The position numbers were made by a program, and so were the translations under genes. The notes below the pieces were generated by a model. The model had not been told where the DNA came from, made no database searches, and saw only the letters and a program-made list of their open reading frames with translations. A stretch of DNA of 64,000 bases from Colwellia demingiae (GTDB lineage: Bacteria > Pseudomonadota > Gammaproteobacteria > Enterobacterales > Alteromonadaceae), in contig NZ_VOLT01000001.1 of the NCBI RefSeq assembly GCF_007954275.1, forward strand, positions 62,001 to 126,000, read 5' to 3'. Positions within the stretch are counted from its first letter, which is position 1; every line of letters begins with the position of its first letter. This document shows positions 1 through 9,565 of this stretch, piece after piece.

Positions 1-93
1 CCCAACTATTACACTCATGGCATAATCTAAATAGGAGGTTTTTAGTTCATCTTCAATATTAACTGGAACTATTTGTTTGGCCAGATCGGACAT
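1..93 (-). CDS. gyrA: DNA gyrase subunit A, N-terminal 31 codons (partial)
   Basis: The first 93 bases, read on the minus strand from an ATG at 93-91, encode an N-terminus beginning [18 protein letters not shown] and continuing [13 protein letters not shown]. This is the characteristic GyrA start (the [16 protein letters not shown] block lies at the beginning of the breakage-reunion domain). The rest of the gene lies outside the window. GyrA is the DNA-cleaving subunit of the type II topoisomerase that introduces negative supercoils. It is divergent from ubiG, the conserved gyrA/ubiG arrangement of gammaproteobacteria, which supports both calls. Only the start is visible, so nothing can be said about the active-site tyrosine or the quinolone-resistance region. 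Confidence 0.93.
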   Translation of the reverse strand, partial: MSDLAKQIVPVNIEDELKTSYLDYAMSVIVG

Positions 94-405
94 AAATCGA
101 TGGTATCCCTTAACTAATTCTTTTGCTTAACAATACTAGCAATATAGCGAGGCTAATTTTTAGTAGTAAATAAACGGTATTTTAAAGATTTTATTGTTAT
201 CTAATAGACACTAATAATAGTAATCAACGCAGCATACTAGCATAAAAATTGTTGATGCCATACAGCTTTATTTAAAGGTTTTTTTAGGGGTAATAATCAG
301 CTTAAAAAAGCATCTAAAAAGCCTAGATTTGATCTATCCCCTTTGCTTAAAAATGACTTTCGTTTAGAATCGAATTATTGAAAGTCAATTTAAAGTAGTG
401 AATGT
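94..405. promoter_or_regulatory. gyrA/ubiG divergent intergenic region
   Basis: These 312 bases separate the divergent starts of gyrA and ubiG and must hold both promoters. The region is very AT-rich and I see no coding frame or strong hairpin. I could not assign a convincing -35/-10 pair to either gene. Confidence 0.5.
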
Positions 406-1146
406 ATGTCAAGCCAACCCCTTAACGTAAATGAAGATGAAATCGCAAAGTTCGAACAAGTTGCTAGCCAATGGTGGGATTTAACTGGTGACTTTAAACC
501 TTTACATCAAATTAACCCATTAAGAGTACAATTTATAAGTCAGCATATTGCTCTTCAAAGCGAAGGCATTCATCCGAAGAATGGCTTTTATGATATGCAA
601 ATTATTGATGTTGGTTGTGGCGGCGGTATCTTATCAGAATCACTCGCAAAACTTGGTGCCAACGTAACGGGCATTGATATGGGCACCGAACCACTAAATG
701 TTGCAAAATTACATGCGTTAGAAACTGGCGTATCCATTAATTATCAAAAGATTACTGCCGAAGAAAAAGCACTGCAAAATCCAGGCACTTTTGATGTAGT
801 TACTTGTATGGAAATGCTAGAACATGTTCCTGATCCAGCATCAGTGATTCAAGCATGCTCTACTTTAGTTAAGCCTGGAGGCTTGATATTCTTTTCAACC
901 CTCAATAAAAGTATTAAATCTTATCTACTAGCAATACTTGCAGCAGAGAAACTTCTCAAAATAGTACCTGATGGTACACATGACCATGATAAGTTTATTA
1001 GACCTTCTCAACTTATTGGTTGGGCAGAAGAACACGGATTAAAGTGTATAGATGCCAGTGGTATCCATTACAATCCGATCACAGGAAATCATAAGCTCAA
1101 TGATTCACTCGATGTTAATTATATATTGTGTTGCCGCAAGCTTTAA
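406..1146 (+). CDS. ubiG: Ubiquinone biosynthesis O-methyltransferase UbiG
   Basis: A 246-residue class I SAM-dependent methyltransferase. The glycine-rich SAM loop [14 protein letters not shown] lies near residues 67-80, and the acidic post-II motif (GIDMG) follows. The N-terminal block around [17 protein letters not shown] is typical of UbiG, and the length is normal (about 240). In the family it carries out both O-methylations of the ubiquinone head group, at the membrane-associated Coq/Ubi complex. It sits between gyrA and nrdA as in E. coli and relatives. The ATG at 406 is preferred because the preceding residues do not continue the conserved N-terminus. Nothing in the sequence looks broken. 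Confidence 0.95.
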   Translation: MSSQPLNVNEDEIAKFEQVASQWWDLTGDFKPLHQINPLRVQFISQHIALQSEGIHPKNGFYDMQIIDVGCGGGILSESLAKLGANVTGIDMGTEPLNVAKLHALETGVSINYQKITAEEKALQNPGTFDVVTCMEMLEHVPDPASVIQACSTLVKPGGLIFFSTLNKSIKSYLLAILAAEKLLKIVPDGTHDHDKFIRPSQLIGWAEEHGLKCIDASGIHYNPITGNHKLNDSLDVNYILCCRKL

Positions 1147-1701
1147 AAATAACTAACCCTAGTTGTTTATAAAGTTCAAAACTTGGTAAATTCGATGGTT
1201 CAGGTACGTGCAGAATAATTGTTGTATAAACAATCAAGTTGTTTAAACATTAATCTGTGCTTACCTTGATTCTTTAACATACTGTAAAATAACGAATTTA
1301 ATTTGGTTATACTAATTCACTATAGCGTACTTAAATATTGAACAAAAATAATTTATAAAAATAATTTCCCTTAAAAAAAGTAAAATAATCGTTGCTTTTA
1401 GTAAATTCCAAAATCAAATTGTCTTACTAGGTTAGTCATCACTAACCCTGAAATTACGGCAAAAATAATCACAAAGATCAACTCTTTTTATCACTTGCAA
1501 AACAGGTCAAACCTCACTATCTTGTGTCTAGAATTATAAAAAACCCTAGATATTGTGCATTTGATGCTCAGTGGTTATTTTTAATACTACGTATTTTAGT
1601 TATTTATTTCTAATACGTATGTGGGATTTTTTATTAGGGACGTTTTAGATCCTTTTATTAGGAATAAGAAACAATAACAATAATCGCTTTGCAGGTATTT
1701 C
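1147..1701. promoter_or_regulatory. Long leader region upstream of nrdA
   Basis: This 555-base AT-rich gap holds no coding frame that I can support. Its one clear content is the NrdR-box pair at 1512-1558, described separately. The remaining sequence from 1560 to 1700 would be the nrdA 5' leader, ending in GCAGGT, a usable ribosome binding site eight bases before the nrdA ATG. Confidence 0.5.
1512..1558 (+). promoter_or_regulatory. NrdR box pair upstream of nrdA
   Basis: Two 16-base sites match the NrdR consensus ACACWATATRTWGTGT. Box 1 is CCTCACTATCTTGTGT at 1512-1527 (12 of 16 by eye). Box 2 is ACCCTAGATATTGTGC at 1543-1558 (13 of 16). The starts are 31 bases apart, about three helical turns, which is the standard spacing for NrdR repressor pairs at nrd promoters. 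NrdR is an ATP/dATP-sensing repressor of ribonucleotide reductase genes. The call rests on sequence match plus spacing plus the gene behind it. Confidence 0.7.
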
Positions 1702-3972
1702 ATGAATAACAACCTTTCTGTAACTAAACGAAATGGTAAAAAAGAAACCATTGATTTAGAAAAAATTCACCGTGTAATTGCTTGGGCTGCTGAAGGCTTA
1801 GAACAAGTATCAGTGTCTCAAGTTGAATTAAAATCTCACATTCAGTTTTATGACGGTATCAAAACTGAAGATATTCATGAAACAATTATTAAGGCCGCTG
1901 CTGATTTGATATCTGAGGAAACTCCAGATTATCAATACCTAGCAGCCCGCTTAGCCGTATTTCATTTACGTAAAAAAGCCTATGGTCAATTTGAGCCACC
2001 AGCGCTTTATGATCATGTGGTAAAATTAGTTGAAGCAGGTAAATATGATCAACACCTGTTAGCAGATTATACTAAAGATGACTTCGAACACATGGCCAGT
2101 TTTATGGATCATAGCCGTGATCTAAACTTCAGTTATGCTGCTATGAAACAGCTTGAAGGCAAGTATTTAGTACAAAACCGCGTGACGGGTGAAATTTACG
2201 AAAGTGCTCAGTTTCTCTATATTTTAGTGGCGGCGTGTTTATTTGCTAAATACCCTGCCGATACTCGCTTAACTTATGTAGAAGATTTTTACCACGCTAT
2301 TTCTCGTTTTAAAATATCGTTACCAACACCTATTATGGCTGGTGTTCGTACACCAACACGTCAATTTTCATCTTGTGTATTGATTGAGTGTGGCGATAGT
2401 TTAGATTCAATTAATGCTACTTCAAGCGCTATCGTAAAGTATGTATCTCAACGTGCTGGTATTGGTGTAAATGCAGGTCGTATTCGTGCCTTGGGTAGTA
2501 CTATAAGAAATGGTGAAGCATTTCACACTGGATGTATTCCATTCTTCAAACATTTCCAAACCGCTGTAAAAAGTTGTTCACAAGGTGGCGTTCGTGGCGG
2601 TGCTGCTACATTATTTTATCCACTGTGGCATCTTGAAGTAGAAAGCTTACTGGTACTTAAAAATAACCGTGGTGTTGAAGAAAACCGTGTCCGTCATTTA
2701 GATTATGGCGTGCAATTTAATAAGCTGATGTACCAACGCTTAATTAAAGGCGGCTCTATTACTTTGTTTAGTCCTAGTGATGTTCCTGGATTATATGATG
2801 CTTTCTTTGAAGACCAAGAAAAATTTGAACGTTTGTATGAGCAGTATGAAAACGACGACTCTATTCGTAAAAAGCGTATAAAAGCCATTGAGTTATTTAC
2901 CTTGTTTGCTCAAGAACGTGCAAGTACCGGTCGTATATATTTACAAAATGTTGACCACTGTAATACGCATAGTCCATTTGAACCGACTAAAGCTGCTATT
3001 CGTCAGAGTAACTTGTGTTTAGAAATAGCGTTACCGACTAAACCAATGAATGACATTAATGATGAAAACGGCGAAATTGCCCTTTGTACCTTATCTGCGT
3101 TTAACTTAGGTGCTATTGATTCTTTAGATGAAATAGAAGGACTAGCTGATTTAGCCGTTCGCGCTTTAGATTGCTTATTAGATTATCAAGATTACCCTAT
3201 TGCGGCAGCACAAAGTGCAAGTATGGCGCGTAGAACTCTAGGTATTGGTGTTATTAACTATGCCTATTATCTTGCTAAAAATGGTCTTTACTACTCAAAC
3301 GGTAGTGCAAATAACTTAACGCATCGTACCTTTGAAGCTATTCAATTTTACTTATTAAAAGCGACTAACCAATTAGCAAAAGAGCAAGGTGCCTGTCCTA
3401 AGTTTGATGAAACTCGCTTATCACAAGGGATTTTACCGATTGATACTTATAAAAAAGCTATCGATGATATCACTGGTGAGCCGCTTCACCTCGATTGGGA
3501 AAGCTTACGAGAAAGTATTAAAAAATACGGCGTAAGAAACTCGACAGTATCTGCTTTAATGCCATCAGAAACATCGTCACAAATATCTAACGCAACTAAT
3601 GGTATTGAGCCACCTCGTGGTTTAATAAGCATTAAAGCCAGTAAAGATGGTGTTTTAAAGCAAGTTGTTCCTGAATATGAAAAGCTTAAAGGCAATTATG
3701 AGTTACTCTGGAATATTCCAGACAACCAAGGCTATTTAGAATTGGTTGGCATAATGCAAAAGTTTGTCGACCAAGCAATATCTGCAAATACTAATTATGA
3801 CCCGAGTAAATTTGAAGGTGGTAAAGTACCCGTTAAACAAATCTTAAAAGATATACTAACGGCCTATAAACTAGGCGTTAAAACACTTTATTACCATAAC
3901 ACCCGTGATGGTGCGAGTGATGATATTGAAGTTGAAGACGATAGTTGTGCTGGCGGAGCTTGTAAAATATAG
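1702..3972 (+). CDS. nrdA: Ribonucleoside-diphosphate reductase class Ia, alpha subunit NrdA
   Basis: A 756-residue class Ia reductase large subunit that reduces ribonucleoside diphosphates to deoxy forms, working with NrdB. The N-terminal ATP-cone (residues about 4-95, beginning LSVTKRNGKKETIDLEKIHR) is the dATP activity switch. The catalytic core has the first redox cysteine in QFSSCVLIECGD and the NLCLEIALPT block. The radical-transfer tyrosine pair is in LYYHNTRDG near the C-terminus, and the mobile C-terminal cysteine pair is in DSCAGGACKI. The length is that of E. coli NrdA. An NrdR-box pair lies upstream. The partner nrdB is about 28 kb away, across the island inserted 30 bases after this stop codon. 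The gene itself is intact. Confidence 0.97.
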   Translation: MNNNLSVTKRNGKKETIDLEKIHRVIAWAAEGLEQVSVSQVELKSHIQFYDGIKTEDIHETIIKAAADLISEETPDYQYLAARLAVFHLRKKAYGQFEPPALYDHVVKLVEAGKYDQHLLADYTKDDFEHMASFMDHSRDLNFSYAAMKQLEGKYLVQNRVTGEIYESAQFLYILVAACLFAKYPADTRLTYVEDFYHAISRFKISLPTPIMAGVRTPTRQFSSCVLIECGDSLDSINATSSAIVKYVSQRAGIGVNAGRIRALGSTIRNGEAFHTGCIPFFKHFQTAVKSCSQGGVRGGAATLFYPLWHLEVESLLVLKNNRGVEENRVRHLDYGVQFNKLMYQRLIKGGSITLFSPSDVPGLYDAFFEDQEKFERLYEQYENDDSIRKKRIKAIELFTLFAQERASTGRIYLQNVDHCNTHSPFEPTKAAIRQSNLCLEIALPTKPMNDINDENGEIALCTLSAFNLGAIDSLDEIEGLADLAVRALDCLLDYQDYPIAAAQSASMARRTLGIGVINYAYYLAKNGLYYSNGSANNLTHRTFEAIQFYLLKATNQLAKEQGACPKFDETRLSQGILPIDTYKKAIDDITGEPLHLDWESLRESIKKYGVRNSTVSALMPSETSSQISNATNGIEPPRGLISIKASKDGVLKQVVPEYEKLKGNYELLWNIPDNQGYLELVGIMQKFVDQAISANTNYDPSKFEGGKVPVKQILKDILTAYKLGVKTLYYHNTRDGASDDIEVEDDSCAGGACKI

Positions 3973-3992
3973 TTCCTGAGTTATCCATAATG

Positions 3993-4022
3993 TCTCATTT
4001 TTGTGGATAACTTAAAAAAGTT
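3993..4022. repeat. Left attachment site (attL) of the island
   Basis: The left host arm TCTCATTTT (3993-4001) abuts the core TGTGGATA (4002-4009), followed inside the island by ACTTAAAAAAGTT. The core is repeated at the right end. A further inverted pair, AGTTATCCA (3979-3987) and TGGATAACT (4004-4012), overlaps the core and may be an additional protein site or a hairpin after nrdA. The exact crossover point is inferred. Confidence 0.7.
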
Positions 4023-4051
4023 CATATATTTAAGTTAGTTAAAGTATGTGC

Positions 4052-4079
4052 TTGACACATCCTTTTTTTGTACTATCTT
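4052..4079 (+). promoter_or_regulatory. Putative promoter of the recombinase operon
   Basis: A perfect -35 hexamer TTGACA (4052-4057) is followed after 16 bases by TATCTT (4074-4079), a fair -10. This lies 35 bases before the ATG at 4114 and inside what would be the first codons if a GTG at 4048 were used as start. It therefore argues for the ATG at 4114. Confidence 0.5.
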
Positions 4080-4113
4080 TAAGATATCTTCCTTGTGTTA
4101 TTTTTGTTTCATT

Positions 4114-5337
4114 ATGAGATATATTGTAAAGAGCATACCTCACCCCCAATATAATAATCAGCTAATACCAATATTAGTAGATAGTGAACAATTTGACTTA
4201 CCTTTACCATCCGCTGCGTTGTGGGGTTGGCATCTATGGTTATCTTCAAAATACAATACTTGTAAAGCGCGCTTAGAAGACTTAAGTGTTTTCTATGAAT
4301 ACGTAGATAGGCATTATCCATTATTTCTTGATGATGCTGCACAACTTAAATTCTTGGGTCAAAGACAATTAACTGACCTTATATCTACTCTTTTATTAAA
4401 CTTTAAATACGACTTTGAAGATGCTGTGAAAGTAAAACCCAGCACTTTTAATCGCCGAATAGATTCTATAACCTCCTTTTTACGCTTTAACTATACTCGC
4501 TACATAGAGCGATTAAATGACATTGATAAGATTAATGCTTACAACAAACAATTAGTAAGAGTTCTTAAACTAATAAAGAAAAAGAAATTCAGCAAGGCTG
4601 AAGTAGAAAATGCAACAAGATATACCCAGCCTATTGATGAGGATCAAATCAACCTTATTAAAGATATAATACGTCCATCTGATGAATCTATTGTTAATGA
4701 AATAAATCCGTTTCGACCAGGACTACAAGTCAGAAATGCTTGCATTATCCTGTTACTTTTTGAACTAGGTTGTAGAAAATCTGAGTTAGTATTAATTAGA
4801 AATATCGACAAACAATTAAAATTAACAACCAACGCCACCATTGTCATTGAACACAATGATGATGCCCCAAGTCGTAATCGAAAAGACGGCGCATCACATA
4901 AAACCCTGAACCGAGAGCTTCCCATCAGTGCAGGTTTAAAAGATCTATTAATTATTTACATTGAAGAATATCGCCCTACTCTGAAAAAGCCTCAAAGTTT
5001 TTTAGTTTCTGATTACTTATTTCTCAGTGAGAAGGATGGTGGTGCATTAACCACTTCTGGTGTGGACTATATTTTGGACTCCCTATATAAAAAAGTTCCT
5101 GAATTAAAGGATGCTATCGCCTCCCATCAATTAAGGGTTACTCGTGGGATCATCATAAGAGAAGCTGTAGATAGTGAATATGAGAATAGTAACTCCCCAA
5201 TAATAAAGTCTGGTGATATGCAAGATACACTAACAACTTGGGGGGGGTGGTCTAGCACTAGTCCTATGCCAAAACGATACACTAATAGCCATATACAGAA
5301 GAAGATTCGTGATTATTTAGCAGGAAAGGAGAAGTAA
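4114..5337 (+). CDS. Tyrosine recombinase 1 of the island (407 aa)
   Basis: A tyrosine recombinase/integrase with an N-terminal SAM-like core-binding region and C-terminal catalytic domain. Visible catalytic residues, numbered from the ATG at 4114: Arg221 in GCRKSEL, His338 and Arg341 in HQLRVT, Trp379 in the GGW turn, and nucleophile Tyr389 in KRYTNS. The set is essentially complete, so this is likely an active strand-cutting enzyme. A longer frame opens with GTG at 4048, but a promoter-like TTGACA lies within it, so I prefer the ATG. It is first in a six-gene operon, with one base between its stop and the next gene. A run of eight G at 5240-5247 lies right before the catalytic Trp. The family is recognisable; the subfamily is not. 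Confidence 0.85.
   Translation: MRYIVKSIPHPQYNNQLIPILVDSEQFDLPLPSAALWGWHLWLSSKYNTCKARLEDLSVFYEYVDRHYPLFLDDAAQLKFLGQRQLTDLISTLLLNFKYDFEDAVKVKPSTFNRRIDSITSFLRFNYTRYIERLNDIDKINAYNKQLVRVLKLIKKKKFSKAEVENATRYTQPIDEDQINLIKDIIRPSDESIVNEINPFRPGLQVRNACIILLLFELGCRKSELVLIRNIDKQLKLTTNATIVIEHNDDAPSRNRKDGASHKTLNRELPISAGLKDLLIIYIEEYRPTLKKPQSFLVSDYLFLSEKDGGALTTSGVDYILDSLYKKVPELKDAIASHQLRVTRGIIIREAVDSEYENSNSPIIKSGDMQDTLTTWGGWSSTSPMPKRYTNSHIQKKIRDYLAGKEK
5240..5247 (+). repeat. G8 homopolymer inside recombinase 1
   Basis: Eight consecutive G fall within the codons for Trp-Gly-Gly-Trp close to the active site. Such tracts are rare in this AT-rich DNA and are slippage-prone. A one-base change would remove the catalytic tyrosine. 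Confidence 0.8.
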
Positions 5338-5338
5338 A

Positions 5339-6970
5339 ATGGCGCATGCTCATACAGTTTACCTACCTGAAGATAGAGTTGATTATTATCAATACATGTA
5401 CGATGAGGTATTAAGGTTAAACGGCGACTATGAGAATATTCCTTATGCAATTGAAACATTTCATGGACAAAATATAACTATTAGACAAAGCAACGGTAAA
5501 TTAATTAAATCTATTCGTATAGTTAATTTGGCAAAGGATATTGTTAGTTATCCTTTTAGCGATAACTATAGTGATTATCCATATCTCAATTTTTTAGCAA
5601 TAATGTGCATTATCGACAAAGCTATTGAGCAAAGTCCAGCCAGTGTAAATCATTTAACCATTGGCCTGAAAGCCCTATCAGAAATATACCTAAGTAAAAA
5701 AGCTTTAGAAAATGAAGTTCTTTTTAAAACTGAGTTTAATAACCAGTTATCATCACTAGTTCTAAAGTATTCAGACACCCAAAGCATATATTTATCTTTG
5801 AGGATGTTAGCTAACTATCTGATTGAAAATTATTATTGGGGGTTCAACGAACAACTAATTTTTAAGTTAGATGAAATAAAAATCCCCGCTCTTGGTAATA
5901 AGGCTAATGTTTCATTACTTGATCATGAAAATGGCCCATTTACTCGTTCAGAAATTTCTGAAATATGTCATTTAATACAAAATAAAAACATTTCTATTTT
6001 TGAGCGTTGCTTAGTAAAACTTGCAAAACAATATGGATTACGCCCATTACAATTAGCTTTAATTAGAGAGTCAGATATATGGTTTGATACAAAAAAGCTA
6101 GCTTGGTACATAAATATAGCGAGGGTAAAAGGAAGGGTTTCTCAATTAAGACGTAATGAAAATAACTTTGTACTTCGAGAGCTACCACTTGAAATAGCGC
6201 AAGATTTAAATGTTTTAATCGAATCAGACAAATCAAAATACTTTTATCGAAACGATGGAGAAGAACTTCCAAGACCTTTATTTAAAAGTAAAACAATTAA
6301 TGACGAGCTATTAAAACATAAAAAACTAGCTGATTATGCTTGGCACATTGATTCATCTAGGGTTTATCAATCCTTTAGAAGTTTGGGGATCAAACTAAGA
6401 ATAAAATCAAAACATATAAATAACGATGATGGTAGTCCTGCTATCCTAAAAATGAATTGTTATCGGTTCAGGTATACTCTTGGTACTAGAATGGTCATGG
6501 ACGGCAAGACACTTGAAGAAGTTGCCATTGCCCTTGATCACAGTACAACAGCTTCTGTGAAGCATTACTTTAAATACAATCGTGACGTTATAGACTTTAT
6601 AGATGACACCTTTGACTCTTCTATAACATTGAAAAATTCTGTTCAACGTTGGCAAGGTTTTTTGATTGACGAAGCCGATGATTCGATTGACGGTTCAGTG
6701 ATAAAACTTACAGATATCATATCACTTGGAAAGTGTCTTAAAAAATCTCTTTGTGATATGCACCCCACTGTTAGTTGTTACGGTTGTTCTAGGTTTCGAC
6801 CTTATAAAAAAGCAAACCATAAAGGCCAACTTATTTTTATAACTGAGCAAAGAGAGTTTTTAAAAAATAATTCTACAGGCCCTGTAAAGCACCAATTGGA
6901 TGAAGCATATCAAGGTGCGTTAGAAATAGTCGAAGCTCAACGAATTATCGAGGCTTCAAACAATGACTAA
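5339..6970 (+). CDS. Tyrosine recombinase 2 of the island (543 aa)
   Basis: The second tyrosine recombinase in the operon. Arg235 in YGLRPLQLALIRESD and Lys264 in ARVKGR match box I and the beta-hairpin lysine. The box II motif reads YRFR (375-378), so the usual His is Tyr while the Arg is kept. His401 in LDHS and the likely nucleophile Tyr410 in VKHYFKY follow. After the catalytic domain there is a cysteine cluster (Cys466, Cys472, Cys480, Cys483) that looks like a metal-binding knuckle. At 543 residues it is much longer than a phage integrase, like the recombinases of multi-recombinase transposons. Its stop overlaps the start of recombinase 3 by eight bases. The role within the trio cannot be assigned; division of labour between the three is an inference. 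Confidence 0.82.
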   Translation: MAHAHTVYLPEDRVDYYQYMYDEVLRLNGDYENIPYAIETFHGQNITIRQSNGKLIKSIRIVNLAKDIVSYPFSDNYSDYPYLNFLAIMCIIDKAIEQSPASVNHLTIGLKALSEIYLSKKALENEVLFKTEFNNQLSSLVLKYSDTQSIYLSLRMLANYLIENYYWGFNEQLIFKLDEIKIPALGNKANVSLLDHENGPFTRSEISEICHLIQNKNISIFERCLVKLAKQYGLRPLQLALIRESDIWFDTKKLAWYINIARVKGRVSQLRRNENNFVLRELPLEIAQDLNVLIESDKSKYFYRNDGEELPRPLFKSKTINDELLKHKKLADYAWHIDSSRVYQSFRSLGIKLRIKSKHINNDDGSPAILKMNCYRFRYTLGTRMVMDGKTLEEVAIALDHSTTASVKHYFKYNRDVIDFIDDTFDSSITLKNSVQRWQGFLIDEADDSIDGSVIKLTDIISLGKCLKKSLCDMHPTVSCYGCSRFRPYKKANHKGQLIFITEQREFLKNNSTGPVKHQLDEAYQGALEIVEAQRIIEASNND

Positions 6971-9167
6971 AATAATTGATATTTCAGAAACTAAGACATC
7001 TCTAAAACTAATACAGCTTAGCAAACGCATAAAAAGCATCACTGATGATGAAAAAAATTCGTTCAACTCATTAAAAATCAAAGGGGATATTTTGGGTGAT
7101 TGGAGTCACTACTATTGGGAGTGTAATGGTAGGCGAATATATTTTACTAAACCTTTCGATGTAGATGAAAATGTAGTGACAAGTAAAACACATGAGAATA
7201 AAAGAGTTATCATCCCAGATCTATTTTCTGATTTATTAAAAGTATATTGTATTCGTTCATTGAAAAAGGGAACATCTGCTAAAGCAACATCAACAAAAGT
7301 AGGAGCAATAGCCTGGTTTTTCCACCATCTAAATTTTAAATTAGAAAATATCCCTAAAGCAAATCAAGATAAACTTGATTCATTTATACCACTGATGCAA
7401 GAGTTTTTTGTTAAGCGTGGCCCATATGAACGAGTAAGAATTACCCGTTCATTTATAAAGAAGTTATTAATACCAACCAAACTCGTAAGCTCATTTGATC
7501 CTAAAATTAATATGGTAAACCCTGCTGTTTCGCAAACTGATGTCACAACTGATGAATACAAGGACAGAAGTGATAGCAAGTATTTAGAAGATATTGATAA
7601 GTATGTTGGGATTGTCAAACGTAAGTTTAACAAAGATATTGAGTTAATTAAGGCTAATAAAAATCCAATATATGGAGAACCAAAACCAGGTTACGACGAG
7701 TTGCGATTATTAGCGACTCCTTTCTTTCTCGCGTTTGGGCTAAGAGTTGGGGAATTGTGCCGTTTACCTGAAAATGCCTTAGGGTATGATGAAGTAAATG
7801 AAAAATATTTTTTACGGGTATTAACAGAAAAAGGTGAACTAGCTGCTGCTCGTCCATGCCCTAGAATTTGGCAAGACGTCATAAAAGCATCTTTTGAACG
7901 AATTTTAGAGTTAACAAAACCGTCAAGAGCAAGATCTGTTGAAATAGAGAAAAATTCAGAATTAGCTCTAGCTAAACTTTTAAGTTTTAATGAACGCTCT
8001 CAGGAAATAGCTAAAGCAATTACTTCAGCAGGTTTTTCTCCAAACGATTATTTTCTTAGAAGTGAGATAAATCAAAAGCCCGCACCATCAGATACCACAT
8101 TACCTTGGTCTACTTTACGCCATAAAGACTTCGATTATGCCGCTAAAGGCAAAATTTCAGTAAAAAATACAAAAGATAGAGCAAAAATATATACCGTAAT
8201 TTATTCAAAGAAAATGGTAATTCAAGCATTAATTAGTCGATGGAATAAGTCTCATAGCATCGTATTTAAAGAAAACATTACTGAAAACGGCGTATTAAAG
8301 ACGAAGGTAAAATCCAAAAGCTATCAATATAATTTACCTTTTAGTAAACACCTATTTTGTGCATTTGAAGCTACATTTAGCGGTCAATATGTTGGGCAAG
8401 GTCTACTCCCTAGACCTATGACTCCTAGAAACATTTCACGTTGGTTTTGTAGCGACAGTTCAAGAAGTAAAACCGTTTTTGAACGTTACGATGTAAAAGA
8501 TGAAGATGGTAAGTTTATTTCCATTGCTTCGCATCAATTTAGGCATTGGCTCACAACCGCTTTAAAAAGATCAGGTAAAAATGAAATGATGATCGATCAG
8601 TTCATGGCACGACAGCCAGGGCAATCAAGACAATACGATCATAGGACAGCTAAAGAACGGGCTGAAGTATTAAGAAGAAAATATTTAAGTGATCCTCCCC
8701 CTGATGATGCATTAGGGGCCAGAATAAAAAGAATGAGAGATAACAACGTTTCACTCGATGAAATTGAAAGTGCAGTGATTCATAGCCTATCAGTATTACA
8801 TTTCACACCTTGGGGAACATGCAAACGCGATTTGGACATTAATCCTTGTGAGAAAGGTATGATGTGTTTAAGAGGTGAAAATGGTGAAGGATGCCAACAT
8901 TTCGGTATTGATACTGATGATCACGAAGCTTTGATTAACATACAAAACACAAAAATATTATACGAAAACCAACTGAGTGCTCTTTTACCAAATTATAAAG
9001 AGTTAATGAGTACGCTAAATAGACAAGAGCCTTTAGATCAACATATTCAATATTGTATTGATACTATTAATGGTTGTGAAAAAGCCATTTCATCATATAA
9101 CAAAGCTAAAAAGAACCAGAAAGGTCAAATAGACATAGTTCAAGTATTTGTACCGGAGAAAGATTAA
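6963..9167 (+). CDS. Tyrosine recombinase 3 of the island (734 aa)
   Basis: The largest of the three recombinases. Catalytic residues seen are Arg261 in FGLRVGEL, His524 and Arg527 in HQFRHW, and Tyr558 in SRQYDH. The box III His/Trp position reads ARQPGQ, so it is non-canonical. A long N-terminal region (about 240 residues) precedes the catalytic domain, with an extra segment of about 260 residues between box I and box II. A C-terminal cluster Cys620, Cys629, Cys635, Cys644, His646 suggests a zinc-binding tail, paralleling recombinase 2. It overlaps the preceding gene by eight bases, and the next gene starts immediately after its stop, so translational coupling is likely. Large integrases of this type accompany Tn554-like and gamma-mobile-trio elements; a profile search is needed to choose. 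Confidence 0.83.
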   Translation: MTKIIDISETKTSLKLIQLSKRIKSITDDEKNSFNSLKIKGDILGDWSHYYWECNGRRIYFTKPFDVDENVVTSKTHENKRVIIPDLFSDLLKVYCIRSLKKGTSAKATSTKVGAIAWFFHHLNFKLENIPKANQDKLDSFIPLMQEFFVKRGPYERVRITRSFIKKLLIPTKLVSSFDPKINMVNPAVSQTDVTTDEYKDRSDSKYLEDIDKYVGIVKRKFNKDIELIKANKNPIYGEPKPGYDELRLLATPFFLAFGLRVGELCRLPENALGYDEVNEKYFLRVLTEKGELAAARPCPRIWQDVIKASFERILELTKPSRARSVEIEKNSELALAKLLSFNERSQEIAKAITSAGFSPNDYFLRSEINQKPAPSDTTLPWSTLRHKDFDYAAKGKISVKNTKDRAKIYTVIYSKKMVIQALISRWNKSHSIVFKENITENGVLKTKVKSKSYQYNLPFSKHLFCAFEATFSGQYVGQGLLPRPMTPRNISRWFCSDSSRSKTVFERYDVKDEDGKFISIASHQFRHWLTTALKRSGKNEMMIDQFMARQPGQSRQYDHRTAKERAEVLRRKYLSDPPPDDALGARIKRMRDNNVSLDEIESAVIHSLSVLHFTPWGTCKRDLDINPCEKGMMCLRGENGEGCQHFGIDTDDHEALINIQNTKILYENQLSALLPNYKELMSTLNRQEPLDQHIQYCIDTINGCEKAISSYNKAKKNQKGQIDIVQVFVPEKD

Positions 9168-9563
9168 ATGGCTAAAGATGATTGGACGAATAAGGCTCTT
9201 TTATCCTTACAGTTTTTTAGAGATAATCCCGAATATAAATCTGAATTTGGGCATAAATACTTCATGGATAATCTAGATTTGGGTAGAGCAACATTAAATC
9301 GAAATAAAACATATTTAAAAGAGTTCCAAGAAGTTAAGAAATTCTTAAAAAACTACAAATCCACCAACCCAATATATGGCCCAGCGAAGACAACAGGCGA
9401 AAAGACTCAATTAGAAACACAAGCTGAAAAAATAAAACGGTTAGAGCTAGAAAAATCTGAACTTCAGTTACGTCTTAATGATTGCTACCAAATGTTAGAA
9501 GATCATGGCATTGACCCCCAATTTATATACCCTAACAAATTAATGAAGCATAGACAGGCTTAG
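9168..9563 (+). CDS. Small coiled-coil protein of the recombinase operon (131 aa)
   Basis: I do not recognise this protein by family. It begins directly after the stop of recombinase 3 with no gap. The N-terminal 60 residues are mixed charged and aromatic and could form a small helical DNA-binding domain. Residues about 80-115 (QAEKIKRLELEKSELQLRL) form a heptad-rich coiled coil. Position and shape recall the small accessory protein of Tn554-type transposons (TnpC), which assists insertion and orientation; that is analogy, not a match. It probably oligomerises, alone or with the next gene product, which has a similar layout. Confidence 0.7.
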   Translation: MAKDDWTNKALLSLQFFRDNPEYKSEFGHKYFMDNLDLGRATLNRNKTYLKEFQEVKKFLKNYKSTNPIYGPAKTTGEKTQLETQAEKIKRLELEKSELQLRLNDCYQMLEDHGIDPQFIYPNKLMKHRQA

Positions 9564-9565
9564 TC

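Noticed and set aside
2703..3695. Minus-strand open frames opposite nrdA
   Set aside because: They lie fully inside the strongly conserved nrdA frame and have no family features.
4004..4012. IR AGTTATCCA/TGGATAACT (3979-4012) as the element's terminal inverted repeat
   Set aside because: Its left half lies outside the core repeat and it has no counterpart at the right end, so it is not a terminal repeat of the element.
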